From assembly GCA_017460665.1 (NCBI GenBank), contig JAFUAO010000086.1:1-41190 (forward strand): a stretch of DNA of 41,190 nt, in the 5' to 3' direction. Shown piece after piece: positions 33,021-41,190 of the stretch. Both the position numbers and the translations under genes were made by a program. Each line of letters opens with the position of its first letter. Within the stretch, counting starts at the first letter, position 1. The notes under the pieces are model-generated. The model had not been told where the DNA came from. It did no database searches and saw only the letters and a list, made by a program, of their open reading frames with translations. This DNA comes from Ruminococcus sp. (lineage in GTDB: Bacteria; Bacillota; Clostridia; Oscillospirales; Ruminococcaceae).

Positions 33021-33533
33021 CTATATTATGCTCTTTCCAAGCAATTCAATAGAGTAAATATCATCAAACGAAACGGTGGTCTTTACGACCTTAAGCCTGC
33101 GGTAAGGCGGATCGATCTCTGCTACCACGCCAATAATTGTCGTATATTCGTCAACATCATAATAACGTATCTTTACAGTCGTTCTGAGGGTCAGTTTATT
33201 CAGAGTATTAGATACTTCATCGGCTTCATCTTCGCTTAGTTCTCTTTTAGGCTCTGTGATCCGCTCCTGCTCGCCGGACTCGACTATGTCCTCGGACTTA
33301 ATGGCGCTGGTGATGAAGCTGCCCAGAGAGGGATACGCAGCGATCGTTGGTCCGTCCTCCGTGTATACGGACGGCTCAGAGTTTTCCGCCGCAGCAGCAG
33401 ATCCGCTCGCCAGATACGGCAACCCATTTGCCGGCATTTCCCCTATTTTTCTTCCTGCTCGATCAAAAAATATGATCATATCGCTGTATTTGGTGCCGGA
33501 GAAGAAATAAGATCTGGCAAGACCGGTTTTCAT
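33021..33533 (-). CDS. YolD-like protein
   Basis: 170 aa if read from the ATG at 33533. No ribosome site is seen there and a terminator-like hairpin stands just upstream, so the start is uncertain. The last ~75 residues fit the YolD family: LSEDEADEVSNTLNKL, then TTVKIRYY...IIGVVAEIDPPYRRLKV, then VSFDDIYSIELLG. YolD-like proteins are often encoded beside Y-family DNA polymerases (UmuC/DinB), which are absent here. The N-terminal ~90 residues have no family match I can name. Separation from its usual partner and the missing ribosome site hint at a displaced or decaying gene. Confidence 0.6.
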   Translation of the reverse strand: MKTGLARSYFFSGTKYSDMIIFFDRAGRKIGEMPANGLPYLASGSAAAAENSEPSVYTEDGPTIAAYPSLGSFITSAIKSEDIVESGEQERITEPKRELSEDEADEVSNTLNKLTLRTTVKIRYYDVDEYTTIIGVVAEIDPPYRRLKVVKTTVSFDDIYSIELLGKSII

Positions 33534-33565
33534 AAAAACTGAAAGTCCCCGCAGATGCGGGGACT
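33534..33565 (-). terminator. Strong hairpin upstream of the YolD-like gene
   Basis: AGTCCCCGCA and TGCGGGGACT (33544-33565) form a 10-bp stem. The reverse strand continues TTTCAGTTTTT directly into the ATG at 33533. It probably ends the transcript from the Lon-N-like gene at 33666-34553. Confidence 0.65.
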
Positions 33566-33665
33566 CATTCACACTGGTATCGGGCGGACATGATGAGCTG
33601 CAGATCAATGCACATCATACGATAAGGCGGAAAAACATCATACTGTTTTATAGATCCGTTTATAG

Positions 33666-34553
33666 TCAGTCCAAATACTCTTTGACGGTGCGCCTTTTTG
33701 AAGCCGATATATGCTTTCTGGCGTTTTTGATCCTTCCATATTTTTCTGCAAGCTCTATGATACCGTCAGCAACATCTCCAAGGGGGATCCCAAGATCTGA
33801 AGATATATCTCGCAGAGATGTGTACGTTTGGTTTTCATAGAACCATTTTGAGACCAAATATGCGTATGTATCCTTGCCGCATTCCTTTAGGGCCCTTTCG
33901 TTTACATATCCGAAATGCCGGTAATAGTTTGAGTAAAGATCATACGCTGCCATCTCAAGATACTTTTCATTGTAATATCCGGTCGATGTTTCGAGATACT
34001 TAGACAGCATACCGTGAAGGATACGGTCTCTTTCTTTCAGATCATTTTCGGCAAGGGGAAGATAGCGTTCCTCTGCACTTAGATCCATGAGAGGTGATAA
34101 AGCGCTTACGACTCCTTCAAGGCTCGGATCATCTTCAAGGGGTATACTTATTTCCTCGATCTTTTCCTCGATGATCCGATGCTCCTCACTTTTAAGGTAA
34201 AGAGCTTCTCTTTCTGAAAGCTCTATCGTATCCGGGAGCGGTCCGTCGATCTCCTTGATAGTTGCCCCTATCCTGCCGTTTTTTACGATAATGTTTGAGA
34301 GCTCTATCTTGCTGCCTATCTCAAAGATCATCAGGTCATCATAATACTCGACCGAAACAGCACGGGCTCCCATAGGGTAAATATCCTCAGCACGCAGTTC
34401 ATCGAGCTCCCGTTCTTCCTTCATCACGACGAATAATACATCGTCATCCTCGTCCGGCAGCTCTCGGCAATACGGCTCGACTTTGTCGGCCCGTATGATA
34501 AAAACGGTATACGGAAGTATCATAGCATTGCAGATCGGTATGACTTTGATCAT
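33666..34553 (-). CDS. Lon N-terminal-domain-like protein with C-terminal helix-turn-helix
   Basis: 295 aa. The start (VIPICNAMILPYTVFIIR) matches the opening of the Lon substrate-binding (LAN/PUA-like) domain, which in Lon reads PLFPLRNMVLFPG. The pattern continues to about residue 125 (IELSNIIVKNGRIGATIKEI). No AAA+ or protease domain follows. Residues 130-230 are helical and acidic. Residues 240-280 (SLRDISSDLGIPLGDVADGIIELAEKYGRI) look like a helix-turn-helix. GGAGG lies 7 nt before the ATG. Proteins with a Lon N-domain alone bind proteins or small ligands; the combination with a helix-turn-helix suggests a regulator, but the function is unknown. Confidence 0.6.
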   Translation of the reverse strand: MIKVIPICNAMILPYTVFIIRADKVEPYCRELPDEDDDVLFVVMKEERELDELRAEDIYPMGARAVSVEYYDDLMIFEIGSKIELSNIIVKNGRIGATIKEIDGPLPDTIELSEREALYLKSEEHRIIEEKIEEISIPLEDDPSLEGVVSALSPLMDLSAEERYLPLAENDLKERDRILHGMLSKYLETSTGYYNEKYLEMAAYDLYSNYYRHFGYVNERALKECGKDTYAYLVSKWFYENQTYTSLRDISSDLGIPLGDVADGIIELAEKYGRIKNARKHISASKRRTVKEYLD

Positions 34554-34593
34554 GTATTTCCCTCCAAAACACGATATAGTTCCTTATAATTCC

Positions 34594-34622
34594 ATTATAT
34601 AATGGAAAATAGGGGGAGTCAA
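34594..34622 (-). promoter_or_regulatory. Promoter of the Lon-N-like gene
   Basis: On the reverse strand TTGACT (34622-34617), 17 bp, TATAAT (34599-34594), 40 bp before the start codon. Confidence 0.8.
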
Positions 34623-34716
34623 ATCAGATCCGTCATATATTTGATCTATATATCTATAGGCCGGTCCTATAATGTGCAATGGCCCATAGAGCATGGCATT
34701 GCTTCATTTCCGAGAG

Positions 34717-35406
34717 TCATTTGCGGATCTCAGTGATACTGCCGTCCGGAGAGATCACAGCGATCTGAAGAGGGATCTCCTTGCCGCTTGCTTCGATCGC
34801 ACGCTTCACGGCGTACTCCAGACCGCCGCAGCAGGGCACGGTCATTCGGGTGAGGGTGATGCTCTTTATGTCGTTATTGCGGAAGATCTCCGTCAGCTTC
34901 TCTGCGTAGTCCACATCGTCCAGCTTGGGACAGCCGATCAGCGTGATCTTGCCATTGATGAAGTCGTGGTGGAAATTCCCGTAGGCGTAGGCCGTGCAGT
35001 CCGCTGCGATCAGCAGGTCTGCGCCGCTGAAATAGGGGGCATTGGTGGGCAGGAGCCTTATCTGGACAGGCCACTGTCTCAGGCAGCTCTCAGCCCGGAC
35101 GCTGTCCCGGCTCTCCTTGGGAGAGAGTGACCTCATAGCAGTCCCCGGACAGACGAAGCCGGCCGCCTTTTTCTGCTTGTTCTCCTGAACGGCCTTCTCG
35201 TCGTAGGCCGCCGCTTCACGCTCTACAAAGCGGATAGCGTCCATGGGACAGGCCGGCAGACAGTCCCCGAAGCCGTCGCAAAAGTCGTCACGCATGAGCT
35301 TTGCCTTGCCGCCGACAATGGCGATCGCTCCCTCGTGGCAGGCCTTGGCGCAAAGTCCGCAGCCGTTGCATTTTTCCTCGTTTATCTCGATGATCTTCCG
35401 TATCAT
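34717..35406 (-). CDS. Two-cluster 4Fe-4S ferredoxin-domain protein
   Basis: 229 aa from the ATG at 35406, which has AAGGAGG 7 nt upstream (an ATG two codons earlier is too close to it). The N-terminal 60 residues hold two cluster motifs, CNGCGLCAKACHEGA and CDGFGDCLPACPMDA. The second replaces one usual Cys with Phe (CDGFGDC), so its cluster may have fewer ligands or be absent. The rest, with conserved cysteines (CPGTAM, CLRQWP, AADCTAY, IGCPKLDD, VPCCGG), matches a family of ferredoxin-like proteins often encoded beside Crp/Fnr regulators in anaerobes. A redox or iron-sulfur role is likely; the substrate is unknown. It is divergent from the Crp/Fnr gene. Confidence 0.85.
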   Translation of the reverse strand: MIRKIIEINEEKCNGCGLCAKACHEGAIAIVGGKAKLMRDDFCDGFGDCLPACPMDAIRFVEREAAAYDEKAVQENKQKKAAGFVCPGTAMRSLSPKESRDSVRAESCLRQWPVQIRLLPTNAPYFSGADLLIAADCTAYAYGNFHHDFINGKITLIGCPKLDDVDYAEKLTEIFRNNDIKSITLTRMTVPCCGGLEYAVKRAIEASGKEIPLQIAVISPDGSITEIRK

Positions 35407-35418
35407 GGTCATACCTCC

Positions 35419-35447
35419 TTGACTTTATGGTCTTATTATAGTATGAT
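35419..35447 (+). promoter_or_regulatory. Promoter of the Crp/Fnr regulator gene
   Basis: TTGACT (35419-35424), 17 bp, TATGAT (35442-35447). The predicted start point is near 35454. The Crp/Fnr site lies downstream of it, suited to self-repression. Confidence 0.7.
35435..35440 (-). promoter_or_regulatory. -10 element of the ferredoxin gene, activator-dependent type
   Basis: TATAAT on the reverse strand (35440-35435). No good -35 exists: the expected place reads CTTACT and overlaps the Crp/Fnr-type site. This fits a promoter that needs an activator. Confidence 0.6.
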
Positions 35448-35462
35448 TAGAATGAAAAGTAA

Positions 35463-35476
35463 GTTGTATTTACAAC
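35463..35476. promoter_or_regulatory. Crp/Fnr-type operator GTTGTA-TT-TACAAC
   Basis: A perfect inverted repeat of 6+2+6 bp between the divergent genes. Its centre (35469.5) lies 41.5 bp upstream of the predicted ferredoxin start point (35428), the classic class II activator position, and just below the start point of the regulator gene itself. Confidence 0.7.
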
Positions 35477-35491
35477 ATTTTTGGAGGTCTT

Positions 35492-36133
35492 ATGGATATT
35501 TCAGTTTTATGCACCTCAGCTCTTTTCAGGGGTTTCTCCCAGAGCGAAGCTGAGGAGCTCTTAGAGCTGCTCAGTGCCCGTGAAAGGCGCTTCAAAAAGG
35601 GGAGCCTTATCCTCTCCGCCGGCGACACCACCAGCCGGATCGGCTTCGTCAACAGCGGCAGCGTCACTGTGGAGAGCAACGATATGTGGGGGAGCCGCAC
35701 GATCCTCGACCTGATCGGCAGGGGACATTTTTTCGCCGAGACCTATGCTGTGCTCTCCGGCGAGCCGCTGCTGGTGGACGTTTGCGCCAATGAGGACTGC
35801 CGGATCGTTTTCTTGGACCTTAGGCGTATGGAAAGGCTCCCTGACAGCCTGAGGGCAAGGCTTTTGGAGGCCCTTCTGCTGATGACTGCAAGGAAAAATC
35901 TCCACCTGTCCGGGCGGAGCTCCCACACGGCTCCCCGGCAGGTCAGAGGGCGGATCATGGCATATCTCAACACGGTCTCTGTGCAGGAGCAGAGCCGGGT
36001 ATTCGACATACCCTTCGACCGCCAGCAGCTTGCGGACTACCTCAACGTGGACAGATCGGTGCTGTCCCACGAGTTGAGCAAAATGCAGTCCGAGGGCCTG
36101 ATCAAGTTCAGGAAAAACCACTTTGAGATATGA
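35492..36133 (+). CDS. Crp/Fnr-family transcription regulator
   Basis: 213 aa. An N-terminal cyclic-nucleotide-binding-type beta-roll (about 15-125: FKKGSLILSAGDTTSRIGFVNSG, GRGHFFAETYAV) is followed by a dimer helix and a C-terminal winged helix (about 145-213: FDRQQLADYLNVDRSVLSHELSKMQSEGLI). The four-cysteine N-terminal cluster of FNR is absent, so it probably senses through another route, possibly with the divergent ferredoxin-like protein. GGAGG lies before the ATG. The site at 35463-35476 would let it activate the ferredoxin gene and repress itself. Confidence 0.9.
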   Translation: MDISVLCTSALFRGFSQSEAEELLELLSARERRFKKGSLILSAGDTTSRIGFVNSGSVTVESNDMWGSRTILDLIGRGHFFAETYAVLSGEPLLVDVCANEDCRIVFLDLRRMERLPDSLRARLLEALLLMTARKNLHLSGRSSHTAPRQVRGRIMAYLNTVSVQEQSRVFDIPFDRQQLADYLNVDRSVLSHELSKMQSEGLIKFRKNHFEI

Positions 36134-36309
36134 AGAGCGCTGAGACTTCCCCAAAAGAAAGATAAGGACTTGTTAAGAAATACTGTGGAACGATAGCTTC
36201 GGCAAAACAAAGGTCACACATGAAAATGCTCTATAGATCATTGGAAAGATGCTGCACAGCTCTGCCGGGCGGCCGGAGGGCTTTTTGCTTTTGCAGGGGC
36301 ACCTCCCCA

Positions 36310-36339
36310 TTGACGGAGCGGCAGGATCTGTGATATAAT
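36310..36339 (+). promoter_or_regulatory. Promoter of the Bce-type operon
   Basis: TTGACG (36310-36315), 18 bp, TATAAT (36334-36339) with extended -10 TGA. The 36134-36309 stretch has no gene. Confidence 0.75.
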
Positions 36340-36382
36340 AAATAAAGTTAATGAAAAGCTGGCTGCCATGATAGGAGGAAAA

Positions 36383-37045
36383 ATGAAAAAGATACTGCTG
36401 ATAGAGGACGAGACCGCCCTCCGTGAGGAGCTGTCCGTTTTGCTGAAAAACGCCGGATATACGCCTGTTGCCGTCACCGAATGGGAGAACGTGCCGGAGC
36501 AGATGAAAAGCTCCGGGGCTGACCTGATACTGCTGGACATAAACCTTCCCGGTCTCAACGGCGAGGCCCTTTTGCAGGAGCTCCGCCGTGAGAGCTCCAC
36601 ACCGGTGATAATGCTCACCAGCCGCACCGGAGGGATCGACGAGGTGCTCTCGCTGAGCTACGGCGCCGACGACTACATCACAAAGCCATACGATCCAACG
36701 GTCCTGCTGCTGAGGATCTCTGCGGTGCTCAAGCGCACCGGCAAGACCGGCGCTGTCCAGAGCTATCACGACGCTCAGGTCAGCTCAGTGAAGGGGAGCA
36801 TCTCCAGGAACGGCTCGGAGCAGATCCTCACCAAGAACGAGATGATCATTTTCCAGCTCCTGCTGGACCGCCAGGGCGAGATCGTGACCCGTGACGACCT
36901 GATGACGGCCCTCTGGGACAATGATGAGTTCGTCAACGACAACGCCCTCTCGGTGAACATAAGCCGCCTTCGCAGCAAGCTGGCGGAGCTGGGACTGGAG
37001 GAGGCTATCGAAACTCGGAAGAAACAGGGGTATGTGCTGAGATGA
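36383..37045 (+). CDS. OmpR-family response regulator (BceR-like)
   Basis: 220 aa from the ATG at 36383, supported by AGGAGG. An ATG five codons earlier precedes the site and is not used. The receiver has acidic E8/D9, phosphoacceptor Asp52 (LILLDINLP), Thr in MLTSR and Lys in ITKPYD. The C-terminal winged helix (about 130-220) ends with RKKQGYVLR, as in the OmpR/PhoB class. The stop overlaps the histidine-kinase start as ATGA. With the kinase and ABC genes it forms a BceRSAB-like module that answers cell-wall-active peptides. Confidence 0.9.
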   Translation: MKKILLIEDETALREELSVLLKNAGYTPVAVTEWENVPEQMKSSGADLILLDINLPGLNGEALLQELRRESSTPVIMLTSRTGGIDEVLSLSYGADDYITKPYDPTVLLLRISAVLKRTGKTGAVQSYHDAQVSSVKGSISRNGSEQILTKNEMIIFQLLLDRQGEIVTRDDLMTALWDNDEFVNDNALSVNISRLRSKLAELGLEEAIETRKKQGYVLR

Positions 37046-38070
37046 GACTGAAGGACTATATAAGGGACCGGCTCCCGGCTCTGGTGATCTGCGTAGCGGC
37101 GATCGCTCTGGCGGTGCTGTTCATGACCGCATACCGGCTCCCGGGGGAGGGTATCGGGATCATCGGGGGGATCCTTGCTCTGGGAGCTCTCTCCGCAGGG
37201 CTGTGGGACTTCCTCCGCAGAAAGAGATGGTATGGAAAGCTGCTGAGATGCGCTGAGGAGCTGGACAAGAAATACCTCCTTGCGGAGACAGTGGGCAAGC
37301 CGGAGCTCCTTGACGGCAGGATCCTCTACGAGGTGCTGAGGCAGGGGAACGCCTCCATGTGCGAGCAGGTAGCGAACTATCGCCGTGAGAGCCGTGACTT
37401 TAGGGAGTACATCGAGCTTTGGGTCCATGAGATCAAGCTGCCCGTGGCCGGCTTGCAGCTCATGTGCCACAATAACGGCGACCAGCGGTACTCCGAGCAG
37501 CTCCGCCGGATCGACGGGTGTATCGAGAACGTGCTCTACTACGCACGCAGCGGGAGCGCCGAGAAGGACTACATCATCAAGCCCGTGTCTCTCAAGCGCA
37601 CCTTCGCCGACGCCGCCCTCAGGAGCCGTGAGGAGCTCCAGGAGCGTGGGATCTCTCTTAGGACGGAGGGCCTGGACACGGAGGTGGTCACCGACGGCAA
37701 GTGGCTGACATTCATATTTGGCCAGCTAATGGCCAACAGCATGAAGTACGGCGCAGAGGAGATCTTCGTCAGCGCTCAGGTGCTGCCGGACCGGACAGAG
37801 CTCCGCTTCCGTGACGACGGCTGCGGCATTGCCGAAAGCGAGCTGCCTTACATCTTCGAGAGGTCCTTCACCGGCTCCAACGGCCGCACTCAGGCAAAGT
37901 CCACCGGCATGGGGCTCTACATCGTCCGCAAGCTCTGCCGGAAGCTGGGCCACGGGATCTCGGCCAGCTCAGAGCAGGGGAAGTTCACCGAGATCTGCAT
38001 GACCTTCGGAAGGAACGACCTCCACGATGTGCGGCAGCAGCCAAGGTTACAAGATCGTAAGGATCCGTAA
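37042..38070 (+). CDS. Intramembrane-sensing histidine kinase (BceS-like)
   Basis: 342 aa. Two N-terminal helices (about 12-31 and 38-55) are joined by a very short loop, typical of kinases that do not sense by themselves but through a partner transporter. The phosphoacceptor is His129 in WVHEIKLPVAG. ATPase boxes: N-box QLMANSMKYGA, G1 RDDGCGIAESELPYIFERSF, G2 STGMGLYIVRKLC. Known BceS-type kinases are activated by conformational signals from the BceAB transporter, encoded downstream here. Confidence 0.92.
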   Translation: MRLKDYIRDRLPALVICVAAIALAVLFMTAYRLPGEGIGIIGGILALGALSAGLWDFLRRKRWYGKLLRCAEELDKKYLLAETVGKPELLDGRILYEVLRQGNASMCEQVANYRRESRDFREYIELWVHEIKLPVAGLQLMCHNNGDQRYSEQLRRIDGCIENVLYYARSGSAEKDYIIKPVSLKRTFADAALRSREELQERGISLRTEGLDTEVVTDGKWLTFIFGQLMANSMKYGAEEIFVSAQVLPDRTELRFRDDGCGIAESELPYIFERSFTGSNGRTQAKSTGMGLYIVRKLCRKLGHGISASSEQGKFTEICMTFGRNDLHDVRQQPRLQDRKDP

Positions 38071-38100
38071 GATAAAAACAGCGACCGGAGCTCAGAGCTG

Positions 38101-38109
38101 TGCTATAAT
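38101..38109 (+). promoter_or_regulatory. Extended -10 promoter of the small protein and ABC genes
   Basis: TGC-TATAAT with no clear -35 (GCGACC at the 17-bp position). This is the expected target promoter for the response regulator encoded upstream. Confidence 0.5.
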
Positions 38110-38158
38110 AAGATCATCGAAGGGGCGAAAGCTCAAAAAAATGAAAAAGGTGATCTGT

Positions 38159-38371
38159 ATGAAAAACACAACTAATAGTATCAAGAGCATAAAGAGAGGG
38201 CTGGCTTTATCAGCGGCAGCGATGCTCATAGGGCTCATCGGCATCATACTTCTTTTTGTGAAGGAAAATAGGTGGGACGCAGTAGGCTGCTCGATCCTTG
38301 CCTGCAATGCTGTGATCTTTTGCAGCTATCATGAAGAGCTCAAAAAAGCCTCTGCGGTAAAGGCCGGATAA
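38159..38371 (+). CDS. Small two-helix membrane protein of the Bce operon
   Basis: 70 aa from the ATG at 38159, preceded by AAGGTGA. An ATG at 38141 is possible but has a weaker site. It has two hydrophobic helices (LALSAAAMLIGLIGIILLFV and AVGCSILACNAVIFC) separated by a short charged turn. Unknown family. It lies between the kinase and transporter genes and is probably made with the transporter. Confidence 0.7.
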   Translation: MKNTTNSIKSIKRGLALSAAAMLIGLIGIILLFVKENRWDAVGCSILACNAVIFCSYHEELKKASAVKAG

Positions 38372-38393
38372 AGAGAGAGGAGGATAAGGCGAA

Positions 38394-39158
38394 ATGGAAC
38401 TTCTGAAAATACAGCACATCGAAAAATACTACGGGAGCAAGTCCAGCCTGACCAAGGCGATAGACGACCTTTCGTTCAGCGTTGGAAAGGGCGAGTTCGT
38501 GGCTATAATGGGAGCCTCGGGCAGCGGCAAGACCACCCTCCTCAACTGCATCTCCACTATCGACCGTGTGACGGCAGGGCATATCTTCCTTGAGGATACG
38601 GATATAACCGCTCTCAAGGGCAGGGAGCTGGGACGCTTCCGCCGGGAGAAGCTGGGGTTCATCTTTCAGGACTTCAACCTGCTGGACACTCTCACAGCCT
38701 ATGAGAACATCGCTCTTGCGCTGTCGATCCAGAAAAAGCCTGTGGCTGAGATCGAAAGGGCAGTCGATACCGTCGCTCAGCAGCTGGGTATCACTGAGGT
38801 GCTGAAAAAGTACCCCTACCAGATGTCCGGCGGCCAGAAGCAGAGAGTCGCCTCCGCAAGGGCGATCGTCACCGAGCCGAAGCTGGTCCTTGCTGACGAG
38901 CCTACGGGAGCTCTTGACTCGAAGTCCGCTAAGATGCTCCTTGAGCGCTTTAGCTATCTCAACACCCAGCATCAGGCTACGATCATGATGGTGACCCACG
39001 ACAGCTTCACCGCCAGCTATGCGAGCCGTGTGATCTTCATTAAGGACGGCAGGCTCTTCAGCGAGCTGAGCCGTGGCGAGGACAGCCGCAAGCAGTTCTT
39101 CGACAGGATCATCGACGTTGTGACCCTTTTAGGAGGTGACGTCAGCGATGCTCTTTAA
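38394..39158 (+). CDS. ABC transporter ATPase (BceA-like)
   Basis: 254 aa. Walker [11 protein letters not shown]-loop IFQDFNLLD, signature MSGGQKQR, Walker [13 protein letters not shown], switch His in VTHDSF. All catalytic residues are present. AGGAGG precedes the ATG by 10 nt. It overlaps the permease start by 11 bp. BceA-type ATPases drive release of antimicrobial peptides such as bacitracin from their lipid targets. Confidence 0.93.
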   Translation: MELLKIQHIEKYYGSKSSLTKAIDDLSFSVGKGEFVAIMGASGSGKTTLLNCISTIDRVTAGHIFLEDTDITALKGRELGRFRREKLGFIFQDFNLLDTLTAYENIALALSIQKKPVAEIERAVDTVAQQLGITEVLKKYPYQMSGGQKQRVASARAIVTEPKLVLADEPTGALDSKSAKMLLERFSYLNTQHQATIMMVTHDSFTASYASRVIFIKDGRLFSELSRGEDSRKQFFDRIIDVVTLLGGDVSDAL

Positions 39159-41190
39159 GCTCTCTGTAAGCAATATCCGCAGGAGCCTGCGTGACTATGC
39201 GATATACTTTTTCACACTGATGATCGGCGTGGCGGTGTTCTATGTGTTCAATGCAGTCAGCGGTCAGGTTGCCATGACCCGTGTGGACTCCGACACCCGT
39301 GAGATCGCAAGGATCCTGAGGATCGCGATCTCCTCCACCAGCGTTTTCGTTGCGGGAGTCTTAGGCCTGCTGATCGTCTATGCCAGCCGCTTCCTGATGA
39401 AGCGCAGGAACAATGAGTTCGCCCTGTACCTTATGCTGGGCATGAGCAAGGGCAAGATCTCGGCGATCCTCCTTTTGGAGACAGTGATCATCGGTATCGG
39501 CTCACTGGCCGCCGGGCTCCTTCTGGGGATCTGCCTTTCACAGGTCATGAGCGCACTGGTGGTCTCACTATTCGAGGCCGACATGACGGCATATCACTTC
39601 ATGATCTCCGGGAGCGCCATTGCAAGGACAATGATCTGCTTCGCTGTGATGTACCTTGTGGTGATGCTGCTCAGCAGCGCCGTTGTCAGCCGCTTCAAGC
39701 TGATCGACCTTATGCAGTCCGGCAAAAGGTCCGAGCAGATCAAGCTCAGGTCCCCGTGGCTGTGCGTGGCAGTCTTCCTCCTGGGAGCCGCTATCCTCGG
39801 CACCGCCTACTATATGGTGGGCTGGCGCTTCACGCATCTCACCGGTAACGGGTTCGTGCTGTGTATCGCTGCCGGCATACTTTCCACTTTCCTGATCTTC
39901 TGGTCAGTCTCCGGCATGATCCTGAGAGTCGTGATGAGCATGAAGAGGACCTATTTCAGGAGCCTCAACAGCTTCACCTTCCGCCAGCTCAGCAGCAAGG
40001 TCAACACCATGGTGTTCTCCATGTCGGTGATCTGCATAATGCTCTTCGTGACCATTTGTGCACTGTCTGCTGCATTTTCGCTGAGGAATTCCATGAATGC
40101 GAACCTCAGAGAACACTGCCCGGCTGACTTTGAGCTGTCAGAGTACCTCGACGAGCCCCTTCCAGAGCTGGACGTTCTTGCTGAGGCTCAGGCAAGAGGC
40201 CTCGACCCCACGGACTACTCTGACAACTGGCTGCACATAGCCGCCTACGGCGACGAGGAGCTGACCTTCGAGAGCTTCTGCGGAGAGCATTTCGAGGAGC
40301 TCAGGGAGAGCTTCACCTCGATAAACGGCGGCTTTTACGAGCAGATCGTCGGCGTTGACGACTACAACGCCCTCATGGAGCTCTACGGCAGAGAGCCTGT
40401 CGAGCTGGGCGATGATGAGTACGTCCTCATGTGCGATTTTACGGCTATCGAGAAGGTCCGCAGCGAGGTCCTGGAGGACGGCGGCCGGATCAGCGTTTTC
40501 GGCAGGGAGCTGAGCCCCAAGTACAGAAAGTGTCAGCCGGGCTTCATCGAGCTTTCGGCTCAGAGCATCAACGGCGGTATCTTCGTCGTGCCTCAGGCGC
40601 TGGTGGAGGGCGCTGCTCCCATGGCAGACTACGTCATCGGCAACTATTCCGCTACGGACGAAGACGAGATCAGGGCCGTCGATGAGGAGCTGAGGAGCTT
40701 CTACGCCGACCATATCCGTGGAGACCTCAGCGGCTTCTCCGTCAAAAAGAACGGCGGATCTCTGGGCTTCACCACAAAGCTGGAGATCTCATCGGGAGCT
40801 ATCGGCATCGGCGCTATCGCCACCTTCCTTGGGCTGTACATCGGCCTTGTGTTCCTGATCGCCTGCGGAGCGATACTGGCCCTCAAGGAGCTCTCCGAGA
40901 GCGTGGACAGCATCGGCCGCTACGAGATGATCCGGAAGATCGGCGCCGAGGAGAGCGACATCTCAAGGTCCCTCTTCCGCCAGACAGGGATATTCTTCCT
41001 GCTGCCGCTGCTGCTGGCGATCGTACACTCAGTGGTGGGCATGAAGTTCGCAATGTACTTTCTCACGGTATTCGGCACGGAAAGGATCGGGTCCTCGGTG
41101 GCCCTGACCTCAGTGATCCTGCTCCTGATCTACGGCGGATACTTCCTTGTGACGTATTTTTGCAGCAGGAACATCATCAGGACCAAGAGA
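39148..41190 (+). CDS. BceB-type ABC permease, truncated by the window end
   Basis: 681 codons without a stop, open at the right edge. The start ATG at 39148 lies inside the ATPase gene with AGGAGG before it. Start: [21 protein letters not shown], then the first helix, as in BceB/MacB permeases. A group of helices follows, then a large extracytoplasmic domain (about 320-545) between helices, which in this family binds the peptide or its target complex. With the kinase it would form a sensory complex. Only the last helices are missing, as BceB proteins are about 650-700 aa. Confidence 0.9.
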   Translation, partial: MLFKLSVSNIRRSLRDYAIYFFTLMIGVAVFYVFNAVSGQVAMTRVDSDTREIARILRIAISSTSVFVAGVLGLLIVYASRFLMKRRNNEFALYLMLGMSKGKISAILLLETVIIGIGSLAAGLLLGICLSQVMSALVVSLFEADMTAYHFMISGSAIARTMICFAVMYLVVMLLSSAVVSRFKLIDLMQSGKRSEQIKLRSPWLCVAVFLLGAAILGTAYYMVGWRFTHLTGNGFVLCIAAGILSTFLIFWSVSGMILRVVMSMKRTYFRSLNSFTFRQLSSKVNTMVFSMSVICIMLFVTICALSAAFSLRNSMNANLREHCPADFELSEYLDEPLPELDVLAEAQARGLDPTDYSDNWLHIAAYGDEELTFESFCGEHFEELRESFTSINGGFYEQIVGVDDYNALMELYGREPVELGDDEYVLMCDFTAIEKVRSEVLEDGGRISVFGRELSPKYRKCQPGFIELSAQSINGGIFVVPQALVEGAAPMADYVIGNYSATDEDEIRAVDEELRSFYADHIRGDLSGFSVKKNGGSLGFTTKLEISSGAIGIGAIATFLGLYIGLVFLIACGAILALKELSESVDSIGRYEMIRKIGAEESDISRSLFRQTGIFFLLPLLLAIVHSVVGMKFAMYFLTVFGTERIGSSVALTSVILLLIYGGYFLVTYFCSRNIIRTKR

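Overview
The window looks like chromosome of a Ruminococcus-type, low-to-moderate-GC Firmicute (Oscillospiraceae). The indications are a secreted protein carrying a two-repeat dockerin with Thr-rich linkers, a Spo0A-family regulator, strong AGGAGG ribosome binding sites and TTGACA/TATAAT promoters. The species is not identified from sequence alone.

Layout. (1) About 1-7,540: right end of an integrated mobile element that starts outside the window. It holds an element protein with a C-terminal membrane anchor, a reverse-strand STAND/NB-ARC ATPase with helical repeats (probable cargo), a CHC2 zinc-finger primase fragment, a D5/P4-type helicase, an iteron cluster that may be a replication origin, a TnpW-like small protein and a large serine recombinase. 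(2) 7,600-16,150: chromosomal-type genes: a lipoprotein, an HD-GYP c-di-GMP phosphodiesterase, a dockerin/SH3b/C39-like secreted protein, a Spo0A-like regulator, and an sdpI-sdpR pair with a visible operator. (3) 16,296-17,770: tRNA-Leu(GAG) and tRNA-Ser(GGA), a mobile-element-like gene and a frameshifted sensor remnant, forming a scarred border. (4) 17,937-32,540: a long reverse-strand nonribosomal peptide cluster. In transcription order it encodes a phosphopantetheinyl transferase, ABC ATPase, ABC permease, aryl-acid AMP ligase, free-standing Cy-like protein, NRPS (carrier-Cy-A-carrier), two free-standing condensation-like proteins and a type II thioesterase. An SLC13-type transporter lies upstream with its own promoter. 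(5) 33,021-36,133: a YolD-like protein, a Lon-N-domain-like protein, and a 4Fe-4S protein divergent from a Crp/Fnr regulator. (6) 36,310-end: a Bce-type two-component system plus ABC transporter, whose permease runs off the window.

How the genes work together. The cluster follows aryl-capped thiazoline siderophore logic (pyochelin/yersiniabactin/vibriobactin type). The AMP ligase would load an aryl acid on the first carrier domain, the A domain (pocket residues close to the Cys code) would load Cys on the second, and a Cy domain would condense and cyclise. Motifs usually found together in one Cy domain are divided between the embedded domain and a free-standing partner. No TE or reductase domain releases the product, so release probably falls to the stand-alone condensation proteins or the thioesterase. 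A perfect 18-bp palindrome resembling DtxR/IdeR iron-box half-sites lies upstream of the operon. The product is unknown to me and I consider this cluster the most promising novelty in the window.
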